NCBI GenBank assembly: GCA_028641055.1
Contig: JAPCYS010003742.1
Location: 114,077 to 178,076, forward strand
Direction of reading: 5' to 3'
Origin: Alopecurus myosuroides
Lineage: Eukaryota > Streptophyta > Magnoliopsida > Poales > Poaceae
Length of the DNA: 64,000 bases
Each line of letters starts with the position of its first letter. The stretch's first letter is position 1. Position numbers and translations under genes: made by a program. The notes under the pieces are model-generated. The model worked only from the letters and a program-made list of their open reading frames with translations. It was not told where the DNA came from and made no database searches. Shown piece after piece: positions 12,067 to 22,905 of this stretch.

Positions 12067-13109
12067 AATGGTATCAGAGCCTGTCTGCCTGTAGGATCCC
12101 TTTTTACTGGTCGCAGTTGAGTCTAGAAACTATTTTGTAGCTATATAGGAAAAATGAAACGTGAGAGTAGGAATTCTGTTCTTTTTCTTCTTTCCCCACC
12201 CACCCTCCCTTTTTCTGGTAAGGAAGTGCAACGTTGTTTTTTCCCTTCTCATCTGAACTTTCAAGTTAGGATTTCACGAATTCTGGTTTCTCTAGGATGG
12301 TTATATCTACTAGACCATAGGAATGGAGGTGGTTGTGACATGAATTATCATGTTGCCTACTCATGATTGAGAACGGAGGCGTAAGCCCCGGAAACAGATC
12401 CTCTATTCCTTAAGCAGTAGATATTGATCCTTTAGAAGCCCGGATGGGTTTTTTCGTAGTACCTCAGGAGTTTTGTTCTCGTTTTCTCCGATGTTGATAT
12501 CCTGTTCTTCTCAACATCCTTTTCGTCCGTTCAAACCTTGTTGTTGTTTTCCATTTCAATTCTTCTACCGGCGTCTAATCAAAGTTTTCCCCGTTCATCT
12601 GCTAAACTCTATTCCAGCTAAAGTGTTATTTGATACCGGAGCATCACATTACTTTATGTCAAGATCTTTTCCAAAACATACTACCCAATTCTGATTCCAC
12701 TAAGCAATCAAATCTCTGTTCACTCTCCGGAATCTCAAATGTTGACTTCCAACATAAGTAAGAACAATCCAATTCTAATGGGAGGCCACATATTCCTCGT
12801 TACTCCCATATTGCTGATTCTGACATTGATCTCATTCTTGGGTTGGATTGATGTCAATAACTCTGTTCCACCCTTATTACAGATAGTCTATTCTCCGAAG
12901 GAATCAAATTCTATCCAGCGATACACCCTCCATACAAAACCTATACCTCTACTAATATGTTCCGGTGGTTTCCAAATTCCCTGACGTCTATCCAAGGTGC
13001 AGGATGTGTTTCACGTGTAACAACTCAAGTGGATCTTCCCAAGAAGTTTCCGGACCTTTTATTTTCTCAGTAGGAATCTCGGGGCGCGATTCCTTCAAGG
13101 GGGGCGTTT
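12067..13109 (+). pseudogene. Collapsed Gypsy internal domain with retropepsin remnant
   Basis: After the primer site, the only clear coding relic is VLFDTGASHYF at about 12622-12654, the aspartic protease active site of Gypsy pol, followed by a stop near 12693. Just before the purine tract, around 13030-13105, the text VDLPKKFPD resembles the end of Gypsy pol, and a purine-rich PPT follows. Everything between (RT, RNase H, most of integrase) is missing, so the domain was shortened by internal deletion. Gypsy internal domains are normally several kilobases. Confidence 0.75.
12069..12081 (+). promoter_or_regulatory. Primer-binding site of the Gypsy element
   Basis: TGGTATCAGAGCC lies two bases after the LTR end and complements the 3' end of initiator methionine tRNA. 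It would prime minus-strand DNA synthesis. Confidence 0.9.
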
Positions 13110-16100
13110 TGTAACATCCCAAGTCTGAAAAATAGCCATTAGAATGTTTGCTCTCTGGTATTTTATGTTTTGCATCATGGCATCATGTTGATTGCATTTG
13201 TTTTGTTTGTTTTCCATTTGTTTTCCTCTGTTTTCATTTGTTTTCCAACTGTTTTCAGTTGTTTTCCTTTGTTTTCTATTTGAATTCCAAACCAAAATTC
13301 AAACCTTTTGTTTCATCCTTGTGATGTTACAATTTCTAAAATGATATTTCAAAATAAAACAATTGTTTGTTTCCATTAAAGTGTGATTTCAAAACTGTTG
13401 TGTTGTTTCTATCAAAAATTCATTGAATATCAAACCCTTCTCAAATTCAATTATGTTTTTCTTTCAAAACAACAACCATGTTGAAATTATGAAAATTGCA
13501 AAACAAATCAATCATTTGTTTCCAATTAAAATCATTTGATCACCATAATTAAAATATTGTTTTCAATAACCACTTAACCATAAATTTCAATCAAATTCTT
13601 TCCAAGTCAAAACAGCCCCATAATTCAATTAATTTGAAATTCCAACACTTGCATTTGGTTAATATTACATAAAGGAGTTAACCCAATTTTTTCTGAAATT
13701 TTTACTAACCTCAAACCCCTCCTTTCTTCCTATTTCCAAATCAGCAAAAAAAAAAAAGAAACAAATAAAAATAATAAAGCTAGCAAGAGAGGAGAGAGGG
13801 GCATGCAGGAAGCCCAGCCCAACTTACCTTCTCCTAGGCCCAATACCCTTTCCCAGTCGTCTTCTTCGTACGGACTCCATCCAGAGGGCACACGTCGACA
13901 GAGCAATACAGGCAACGGTGATCTCCCACCTCCCCCCTCCCTATAACTCCATGCTCCTGCCCTAGGGTTCCCCTAACCCTAGTTCTCTCCCTCCTTCTTC
14001 CCTCTCACCGCCTCCACTCCTCCCTCTTCCTCCATCTCTCTCATCTCTGTACTTTTGTCTGTAACCTGTACACCACAACCTGAACCAGAAAGTGCCTCCT
14101 TTGGCTCCGGTGGTCGCCGGCCGTCCGGGTCCCCTCCGGCCGCGGTGGGGAATGGAAAGCCCCCACCACGGGCTTCCTCCCACCCCCTCGGCTCGAGCCG
14201 GGAGAGCTGGATGCTCCGCCCCGTCCTCCTCAAGCCGGCCGTCGCTCCCTGTCCATCACCGACCTCTGCTGCCCCGAGCACCACCTGCGCCTCCATCCGC
14301 CCAAGGTGAGGCCGCTCCCCTCCTTCCTCTCGCCCTCTACCTCCTCCCCTAGCGGCCGCTCATCCCCCCTCGCCATATCCGCTCGGGATCCCTCCGTTGA
14401 GGTGCAGCCATGGCACGTACAGGTACAGGTTACGTGCAGATTTTCAGAGAAAAAAACCACCCGCCAACCACACCTTTACTCCCTCGAGTTTCCCTTCCTT
14501 CCAAACCAGCCGCATTAGACCCACTGGTTTGGAGCGCGCGCAGCGAAGCCCCAGATCGCGAGTTCAAGTCCCAGCTCCACCCCTTTTTCTGCTCTTTTAT
14601 TCGTTTTGTTTCAGTTAAGCCCGCAGCTGAACCTTAAGCCCCCCGAGATCCCCTTCCTTTCAACACACAGAACAACAGCCCTACTGGTTTAGATCCCTTG
14701 AGCTCAGCAGGAGGTGAGGGGTTCGAGTCCCCCCTCCCTCAATTAACCAAATCTTTTTTTTTCCTTTGTTTGGTACTGCACAAACCTCAGTAATCACCAA
14801 TAGATCCCTGCTAGTTCTTTTCCAACCCTGTAAAATTTTCCAAGTCCCTAGATCCATAAAAATGGCAGATTTGCACCCAAAATTGTAAATTGCATAAGAA
14901 ATTCATCCTAACTCCAATTTCAACATTTTTAATAGTTTTCAATACCAAATTAAATGTTCTATCCAAATAAAATTTGTTTACTGTTTTGAATATTTTAAAT
15001 TGGTGCAAAATTTGAAAACTTGTCAAATTCACTTAAACTTGCAAAATTCATAACTTGCTCATAAAAATTCCAAATTTCACAAACCAAATATGTTTTCCAA
15101 TCAATTTTTCATGTACTTTCCAAATATAAATTTTGTTTGCTGTTTTGAATAATTTAAATTGCTGAAAACAACTGTTTCTTATTTATTGCATTTAAAAATT
15201 GCCAAAATAATAACTTGCTCATTTTAAATCCAATTTCCACAAATGAAATATGTTTTCCATGAAAAATTAAACCCTCTTTCCAAATATAAAATTTGTTTCA
15301 TGTTTTGAATAATTAAAATTGGTTAAATGATTTAAACCTTGTTTAAATCATTTAATATTGTTAAATTTATCACTTGATCAAAACAAATTCTTTTGGGACA
15401 TATAAAATATGTTTTCAAACCATAAAAATCATAACCTTTTCAAATATAACTTTGTTATCTACTTTAAACACGTTAACTTGATGAAAACAACAATTACTTG
15501 TGTGACATGTTTAAGTACCCAATTTTTCCACACTTAATAAATAAATTCCAAACTTGTTCTATTCCTTTTTCCTTTGCATCTATCACTGTTATTTGTTGTT
15601 ATCTTTGCTGTTATCATCATGCATGCATCATGTTTAACCACTTACACTTGTTAATCAAATGTAGATCATTGCTTCCACCTTAACCATTTGCATCCATATG
15701 CAATTCACATTGCATATGGTCCAATTAAATTGTGTTATCTTGTCAAGTAGTTTATTTTGATGCATCTATTAACTTGACATGCATCATCCCATGATTGTGC
15801 ACTATGCCATGATATTGATTGTCTACCTTTTCTGCAATGTTTGTTTGCTTCTTCCCGGATATACGACGACGTTGAGACCGACGATACTTACGACACCCCT
15901 TCTAAGGATTTAGCTCAGTACCAGGCTACTGGGTTTTGCAGGCAAGTTATCACTCACATGAACCACTGTGTTCCTTTCAACATTGGTTACCGATACTTTC
16001 CGTTGTTCTTTTCTGCTAGCCTTAGTAGTAGTTGTTTCTGTTACGAACCCATCACATGAATCCTTTAACCCTGATATTGCCTCACCTCCATACCTATAAC

Positions 16101-17696
16101 CATTGTTTGAGCCCGTGTCTTACTAGCATGCTTAGGTTGTTTTGCTCGAGTCTGTTATCCGTTACTTTCTGTTACTATATCATTTACTGTGGGGGCTCGA
16201 TGTTTTAATCAATCAATCATGCTAATGTTATTATAATAATAAATTTGATGATAAGGCACCGGCAGGAGGCCCATGAGAGGTTTTGGAGCCTGCTAGTGTC
16301 GACCCTAATAGGAAAAGGGTCTTGTCTACTGATCCATGATGAGCGCACTACCCGCATTTGGGAAGCGAGTATGGGCGCCCCCCTCAACTTGACCTGATTC
16401 GCATCTCGTCCAAATCGCCTCATTTAGTTCGTGTTTTCCATTTGCCGCATCATGTTTTTGCGAGCCCAGGCCAGGGTGGAACTTTCGTAGTCGGCATATA
16501 GGGGACACGTTCTTAGAGTGCTATGAGGGTCCATTTTCTTCTGGGCTCGATTAGCCGTGCGCCCAAGGTTCTTTGGGCTTGATGCGAAGAATGGTTGGTT
16601 GTGTTGAGTGCCCCGCTTGGTGGGAGGCATCCCATCTGGCGGGTTATTCATGAGTGTACGGCCAAATTGGTGCAACCCTGCAGGGATAATCTTCTCGAGA
16701 AGCCGTGTTTTCCGCGGTTATGGATTACTTGGTGAAAGTACTGGCTAACAAGTACTCAGGACAACTTAAACATAATGATCAAACATGTTACACCCAATGA
16801 TTAATAACTTGACTAGTAATAGGTTGATGGCACAATAACTTGATTCACCTTATTACAACTGTGTGAGTTATCCTCGGATTGCTTCTTTGGATAAGGGGCG
16901 AGATCCAGGATGGGTTTGTTTGAAGTTATCTTTCAGTTGGTTACAATCCTCGATCTTATCCCCTTTTCTGTTAGCCGGAAGTGGTAGAATCTCTGTAGTT
17001 GGTTAGCGCAGCCAGTTGCAGCATCTTTTATATCCCTTCTTTCCGTTGAACCCAAAGCATCTGTGCTTGGTGTTGACGGGTTACACTTTGGTGAACTGTG
17101 AGTCTTGCTTGCCAGTACGTTGGTGTACTGACCCCTTTGGGGCTGTGGTTTACGCAGACGACGTTTCCGAGGATCTACATGGTGGGCTACTACGTGGAGT
17201 ATGACGACGAGACTGCTGACGAGTAGATAGCGGACCCGGGCAGGATCCGACTTCGTGGATGGGCTCCGTCTTTTCGTTTCCGGCCTCTTAGGCCTATTTG
17301 GTTCTTGTCTGTACTCAGACATGTTGAATGCTTCCGCTGTATTGTAATGATGTATTGTTGGGGCAGGTGCCCTCTGAATGATTGTATTTGCTATCTCTGC
17401 TCTAATGAGAGCCATTTGCAACTTATTTCAATCTTTTGTGTCGTAGAGATCTGTTGTGATATCAGTTGTTCAACGCCGTTGACGTACCATGTGTGTATGG
17501 TTGAAGTACGTCGACGGAAGTGCCTTTGATCTCTAGTGGATAGTTTACATCGACGATGGAATAGCAGGGCTTGTGTTGTCGCGCATAAGCGCAGGCCTAC
17601 CAGGAAGCTGGGACGTGGGAGCAGTTATGCCCCATAATCCAAGCATCTGCTATCCAGTTCGTACGGTGAGTATCCCCTAGAAATCAGGGTGCGACA
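13110..17696 (+). repeat. Gypsy 3' LTR, 4.59 kb
   Basis: Copy of 7485-12066. The differences I can see are mostly single-base gains or losses in homopolymers plus a few short indels (for example at 13740-13760 and 14150-14230), with few substitutions. The B-box-like sites recur at about 14560-14572 and 14720-14730. Confidence 0.92.
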
Positions 17697-18208
17697 CTTC
17701 GCGGCATATCCAAAGCTTGCGTGAAGTTTGGCAAGACTAGTAAGGGACTCACAAGCTATGTGGATTCAGATATTGCTGCCGACTTGGATAAGAGGAGGTC
17801 CCTTACAGGTTAGGTGTTTACTGTTAGTGGATGTGCTGTTAGCTGGAAGGTTACCTTATAGGGTGTTGTTGCACAATCTACTACTGAGCTTGAGTACATG
17901 TCTATTGCTGAAACATGCAAAGAATCAATTCGGTTGAAAGGTCTATTTGTTGAGCTTTGTGGAGATGATACTTGCATTAACCTGTTTTGTGACAGTCATA
18001 GTGCTATTTACCTTACCAAAGATCACATGTTCCATGAGAGAACAAAGCACATTGATGTCAAGTACCATTATGTGTGTGATGTTGTTGCACAAGGTAAGCT
18101 CAAGGTTTGCAAGATTAGTACTCATGATAATCCTGCTGATATGATGATAAAGCCAGTTCTTGTTACTAAGTGTGAGCTTTGCTCAAACTTAGTTGGCATC
18201 ACTGTTTA
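17697..18208 (+). pseudogene. Copia pol remnant, third part: RNase H
   Basis: The host element resumes at the CTTCG duplication with RGISKACVKFGKTSKGL and SYVDSDIAADLDKRRS (the Y-x-D-x-D-x-A-G-D region, here SDIAAD), then VAQSTTELEYMSIAE, INLFCDSHSAIYLTKD and HERTKHIDVKYHYV, all standard Copia RNase H text. In-frame stops occur at about 17811 and 17860. The last part is open as 17898-18209, ending in ISTHDNPADMMIKPV. Confidence 0.85.
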
Positions 18209-18304
18209 GTCCATGAGGCTATTTGGCACCGAACTTGTTATCTTTGTGTGTTTCAGGGTGAAGGTTTGTTTATGCTACATGAAGGAATTTCTCTCAAGGT
18301 GGAG

Positions 18305-18660
18305 TGTTATTTTTGGGTGATCCGAATTCTCGTATGCTCATAAAAGGCCGAACTTCTGACGAGTAGAGCGGAGCTCCTTGTACGGTACAAGTTGTTACCG
18401 AGTTGGAGTTGGATTCACCGTTACCGACCTAGTTAGGTCAGGACCTCCTTTATATACCTCTTGTAAGCCGCCACACGGGATAAGTCACACATTGTAAATC
18501 CCGGCGTGTTTGTAACCTCACCCGAAATAGTTAAGTATAGCTGGCTGGCGCCCATGGTTTTTTCTCTTCCTTGTTGGAAGGGTTTTCCAAGTTAAAATCT
18601 CGTATCCCCATTGGTTCGATCTTGCTTAATTTCATCGTTGTTTTGCTATTGCATGTAACA
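18305..18660 (+). repeat. Copia 3' LTR
   Basis: TGTTATTTTTGGG...GCATGTAACA, 356 bp, paired with 2592-2946. It is preceded by a purine tract, CAAGGTGGAG. Confidence 0.88.
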
Positions 18661-19335
18661 AGAGGCTCTCCAACAGCAATGCCTTTAGGAAGGAAACCAT
18701 CAACTCGCCTACTTCTGCATAGGGACAATCAACTCGTTGGGGCCGAGGTCAACGAATACCTCCTCCTGCATCCTCGCCTTGGTGGCCCACTCGGCCACGA
18801 GCGCCTACATCTGTTTCTGAAGAGGACGACTTGGAAGGGTAAGTAGGTGACTTCTCCTGCTGTTGCAGCGACATGGTGATGCCCTACTCGAGGAGGATGT
18901 CGTTGCAGACCTCATCGAGGCCGCGCCGCTTCGCTGTGTCCTGATCCTCCCGCTTGCTGCGCTTGCGGATGACGCTCTCGACGTGCTTGCCCGATGGATT
19001 GCTCGAACAATGCAGTGTCGTACTCCTCGAACGCCTCCTCGAGCTCGAGCCCCCAGGCTGAAGTGGCGAAGGATGAGCGGAGCTGCCCTCACCGGTGGGG
19101 AGCCCGTGCCGGGCCCGTGGCAATGGTCAAACTCCTTCGTCTCGCGATGGAGGAACGCCGGCGTCACCGGATGCCCCTACAAGGTGTAGCAATGTGTCGC
19201 GCGCTTCCTTGCTCTGTCTGAGGCAACGTCGTGCTTGCGCTCAGTGGCTAGGTGCAGGGGAGGAGGTAATCCATGGTAGGGGAGATGGTGGATGCTGCGG
19301 AATAGGTGCGGAGATTGCTCGCCGGTGGAAAATTT
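18661..19335. other. GC-rich low-copy-looking stretch, no gene recognised
   Basis: It follows the Copia 3' LTR directly, with no target duplication. The DNA is GC-rich with open frames on both strands (a minus-strand frame over 18884-19123 reads GKHVESVIRKRSKREDQD). None matches a family I know. It could be a gene fragment carried by a TE or the remains of a host exon. Confidence 0.35.
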
Positions 19336-19410
19336 TCACTAAGTTAGAAATTTTTTCACTAAGTTATTTTACTTAGTGTTAGAAATTTGGAACTGATATG
19401 AGGCACACAG

Positions 19411-20930
19411 ACCGATGACCATCTTGTTACTGTTAAGAGGTACTACATGCGGTGGTGATCCGGGGAAAAGAACGAATGGGAGGGTTTCTCGATTTCTTTG
19501 GAACTAAATAACGTCACATATGTAATATGGTTGGTGAGATCTGAACGAAGTTGAACCCTTTGAGCACATTCATAATGGTGACATTGCTTAGAAATCCCGT
19601 CCTGGGTTATGAAGAATGTCGCCGTTATGGATGTGCACAAAAGGGTCTAGCTTTGTTCAGATCTCACTATATTACATATATGATTTTGTTTAGTTTCAGA
19701 GAACTCCAAAAGCCCTTCCTTCCCCCGCATCCCCATCATGTATAGTTACCTAGTAACAAGCACAAAATGTGAAGGTCCAACTTCACATCAAGGCCCGATG
19801 CCCATCTTGTTCCTGTTAAGAGGTACTACAGGCGGTGGTGATCCGGGAAAAGGAACGAATGCGAGGGTTTCTAGAATTCTTTGGAACTAAATAACGTCAC
19901 ATATGTCATATGGTTGGTGAGATCCGAAAGAAGTTGAACCCTTTGAGCACATTCGTAATGGTGACATTACTTAGAAATTCTATCAGGGGTTATGAAGAAT
20001 GTCGCCGTTATGGATGTGCACAAATGGGTCCAATTTTTTTCGGATCTCACTATATTACATATATGATTTTGTTTAGTTTTAAAGATGTCTAGAAACCCTT
20101 CCTCCCCCCGCATCGCCATCATGTGTACTACCTCGTAACAAGCACAAAATGTGAAGGTCCAACTTCACATTAAGGCCCGATGACCATCTTGTTCCTGTTA
20201 AGAGGTACTACAGGCGGTGGTGATCCGGGGAAAGGAACGAATGTGAGGGTTTCTGGATTTCTTTGGAACTAAATAACGTCACATATGTAATATGGTTGGT
20301 GAGATCCGAACGAAGTTGAACCCTTTGAGCACATTCGTAGTGGTGACATTCCTTAGAAATCCCGTCCGGGGTTATGAAGAATGTCGCCGTTATGGATATG
20401 CACAAAAGGGTCCAATTTTTTTCGGATCTCACTATATTACGTATATGATTTTGTTTATTTTTAAAGATGTCCAGAAACCCTTTCTTCCCCCGCATGGACA
20501 TCACGTGTACTGCCTCATAGCAAGCACAAAATGTGAAGGTCCAACTTCACATCAAGGCCCGATGACCATCTTGTGTCGTTTAAGAGGTACTATAGGCGGT
20601 GGTGATCCGGGGAAAGGATGAAGATGAGGGTTTCAGTTGGAACTAAGGAACGTCGCATATGTAATATTATTGTTAGTGAGATCAGAACTAAGTTGCACCG
20701 GTTGGTACATATACGTAATGGTGATATTCTTAATAGCCCAGTACGGGGTTATTAAGAATGTCCCCATTATATATGTGCACGAAATGATCTCACAAACACT
20801 TACGTATGTCATTTTGTTTAGTTTCAGCGAAGTTCAGAAACCCTTGTCTTCATCCTTCTCTGGATCACCATCACGTATACTACATCGTAACAAGCACAAG
20901 ATTTGAGAAGGGCCAATTTGATCCTTTGTG
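19411..20930. repeat. Four-unit ~382-bp tandem array; each unit an imperfect palindrome
   Basis: Unit starts, marked by GATGACC/GATGCCC, are at 19414, 19798, 20179 and 20561 (spacing 384, 381, 382); the fourth unit is more diverged. In each unit the left arm (CATATGTAATATGG, GTGAGATC-GAACGAAGTTG, ACCCTTTGAGCACATTC) recurs inverted in the right arm (GATGTGCACAAAAGGGTC, GATCTCACTATATTACATA). Unit junctions are also dyads (AATGTGAAG-GTCCAA-CTTCACAT). The array is therefore about eight ~190-bp monomers in alternating orientation. Similar ACTAAGTTAGAAA-type flanks lie at 19338 and 20990. The ORFs in it are repeats, not genes. Confidence 0.85.
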
Positions 20931-21061
20931 TTCGAAGGGCATATGTACTTTTATCTTATTTATGTCATATTTCTCCATTTACTATTTTTTACTAAGTTAG
21001 AAACAAAAAGGTATTTTACTTAATTAGGAATATTTACTTAGTCTGGGTTTGTTTTCAGTTT

Positions 21062-21445
21062 ATGTCTCTGTTGGACCCGACGGGCGATGTACGGGACTGG
21101 GCCCCGCCGGGGTGGCACTGGGAGGTCCTTACTGCCGGGACACGCGACTTGGTGAGAAATCCAGGTGACGTGGTCGACCCGGATATTCTTTGGTGGCGAT
21201 CGCGTGGCCCACGGTCGGTGCGGAGAGAGCCAGCCCCTGAGGAGGTGGTATATCAGCGTAGAAGGGAGGAGGACGAGCACGTCCGTCGCTACATGTATTT
21301 GCTCGATAGGGAGTATAACGGCGGTTGGTCAATTATTCGGAGGGTTCCTTACCACGTGAGCTATGACCTTGTGAGGGTTTCTTACCTATGGATGCGTAGC
21401 ACCCGCGACTCAGCACCCCGCGGCTTAGGACCCGGTCGGAGTTAA
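21062..21445 (+). CDS. Unrecognised 127-aa ORF, possible terminal exon
   Basis: The ORF begins at ATG 21062 (MSLLDPTGDVRDWAPPGWHW) just after an acceptor-like GTTTGTTTTCAG, and ends at 21445. The protein is Trp/Arg-rich, with WWRSRGPRSVRREPAPEEV, RRREEDEHVRRYMYLLDREY and RRVPYHVSYDLVRV. It has no membrane segment and no motif I can name. Composition and third-position GC are coding-like compared with its AT-rich neighbours. It sits between the palindrome array and the CACTA left end, so it may be the last exon of a dispersed TE-associated gene or a host fragment. I do not assign a function. Confidence 0.45.
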   Translation: MSLLDPTGDVRDWAPPGWHWEVLTAGTRDLVRNPGDVVDPDILWWRSRGPRSVRREPAPEEVVYQRRREEDEHVRRYMYLLDREYNGGWSIIRRVPYHVSYDLVRVSYLWMRSTRDSAPRGLGPGRS

Positions 21446-21736
21446 TTAGTTTGAGAGATGTTTCGTGAATATGTATAAGTGATATTATTCGATCCTCGTG
21501 TATTAGGGTTAAATAAAATGAACCTGAGCTATGTAACTCTTGTTCTGTATTGATACGTTTAAATATTTCATCAATGTTGCTTCTATAATTGAAATGAGGA
21601 TCTTGAACATGTAGTTACTCTTTTTTCTAACTTGTTTAGCTATAAGTACCATTAGCTATTATCTATAAGCAATTTTGATGAAATGGATGCTATTAGCTGT
21701 ATTTTTATTAGATTATATGCAATTGTTGCGAACTGA
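21446..21736. other. AT-rich spacer before the CACTA element
   Basis: This could be 3' flank of the 127-aa ORF. No motif stands out apart from the TGA directly before the CACTA terminus. Confidence 0.35.
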
Positions 21737-21950
21737 CACTAGTAGAAACAGGACCTTTCGTTCAGGGCCAAAAATGCCATTCATCCCGGTTGCATTAAAA
21801 TCCGGGACAAATGCTATGCCTTAGGGAACCGGAACCGGGACCATATTTGACTTAAGGAATTTTGTGGAGAATCAAATTTTGACTTAGGGAATTATACTTA
21901 CTGTAGCATCAAATTTTGACTTAGGGAATTTTGTGTATTTGCAGAAAAGT

Positions 21951-22905
21951 ATGGAGCCAAGAGACGAAGATGCGGAAAACTTGCTCGCGGGTTTAATCCG
22001 CGGGCTTGAGAGAGAGACCGATGCGAGCCAGTGGATGAACAACTCCGGTGAGGGAGACCCGGAGCTCACCCAAAGAGACTTATCTGCTGAGGGAGAAGCC
22101 GACGGCTCCGGTGAGGCAGAAGCCGGAGGCTCCGATGAGGGAGAAGCCGATGGCTCCGGTGACGGAGATGCCGACGGCTCCAGTGGAGCCGTACAAATTA
22201 CAAACACCGGCTCCGAGGTGCATATAGATATGTTAATTAATGAAACATCCATTGTCTATATACATGTATTAACACTTTTTATTTTAAAGCCATCCGGTTC
22301 AACCATATCAACCGGAAAAAAGACTAAACGAGGCGCAAAAAAGAAGTTGAAATATACAGAAAGATATAGGATAGAAACGGTCGCACCAGACGGCGCACCC
22401 GAGTTTCCCGCTGATGTTGCCCAAAAATTAGTAAAGCAATGCGGAGTGCTAGTTAGGTATCACATCCCGATCACTATTCAAGAGTAGAATGAGCCAAAAG
22501 ATCTGTAGAGACAAGGAATTTCATTTGTCAACAACGTAGCAAAAGATAATATTTTCAAAAAGATCATGTGTAATTTCACCTTACCGACGCTGCAGGTGGA
22601 CGAGAATGAGGAGGAGGCTAATAAAAAGAAACTTGAGTTAGTGAAAAAGGTCAAGGCGTGGACTCTGAAAAAGATGTCCCAACAATTCAGCAACTGGAAG
22701 AAAAGATTGAACCTTGACTTTATCAAGAAGGGAAAGACTCTGGATTTCACTCAAGGGTATGAGAAGGTAAAACCCTTATGGGCAGATTTTGTGAAGTACA
22801 AGCTGTCAGATAATGCAAAGGAAAGGTCAAAAACAAATCAGAAAAACGCCGCCAAAAAGGTATCTCACCATATTATGGGGCAAGCTGGCTACAAGGGATC
22901 CCTGC
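21951..22905 (+). pseudogene. CACTA ORF, N-terminal part (Transposase_24 / TNPA-like), broken
   Basis: It starts at ATG 21951 after an acceptor-like TTTGCAG (MEPRDEDAENLLAGLIRGLE). An acidic Gly/Glu/Asp/Ser-rich segment with repeated EADGSGE-like text follows. An intron probably runs from GTGCATATAG (about 22219) to TTTTAAAG (about 22289). Then KKTKRGAKKKLKYTERYRIE, VRYHIPITIQE and a stop (TAG where family members have Trp), a second stop after NEPKDL, and then VKAWTLKKMSQQFSNWKKRL, FVKYKLSD and KNAAKKVSHHIMGQAGYKGS. This is the plant Ptta/En/Spm transposase-associated domain. It is cut at 22905 by the nested retroelement and continues, after a gap, at 34712. It cannot make a full protein. 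Confidence 0.8.

Larger units (their letters stand above)
7485..17696 (+). mobile_element. Young long-LTR Gypsy derivative (LARD-like), nested in Copia RT
   Basis: Two nearly identical LTRs of 4582 and 4587 bp (TGTAACATCCC...GGTGCGACA) enclose only 1043 bp. The 5-bp target duplication CTTCG lies at 7480-7484 and 17697-17701. The primer site TGGTATCAGAGCC (initiator Met tRNA) is at 12069-12081 and the polypurine tract AAGGGGGGCG at 13097-13109. The internal DNA keeps a retropepsin motif and a short 3' pol-like tail, but no RT, integrase or gag, so it moved using proteins from another element. High LTR identity means a recent insertion, much younger than its Copia host. Confidence 0.93.
2592..18660 (+). 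mobile_element. Ty1/Copia LTR retrotransposon, degenerate, interrupted by two nested TEs
   Basis: Two LTRs of 355-356 bp, both TGTTATTT...TGTAACA, bound a Copia internal domain in the order gag, protease, integrase, RT, RNase H. A degenerate initiator-Met-type primer site (CTATCAGAGCC, about 2951-2961) follows the 5' LTR, and a purine tract (AAGGTGGAG) precedes the 3' LTR. The LTRs differ at roughly one base in ten to fifteen by eye, so the insertion is old. Reading frames carry many stops and frameshifts. No 5-bp target duplication is visible (ACATG on the left, AGAGG on the right). A Mutator-like element (5703-6783) and a Gypsy element (7485-17696) sit inside RT. Copia elements copy by reverse transcription in virus-like particles; this copy cannot do so alone. 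Confidence 0.92.
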
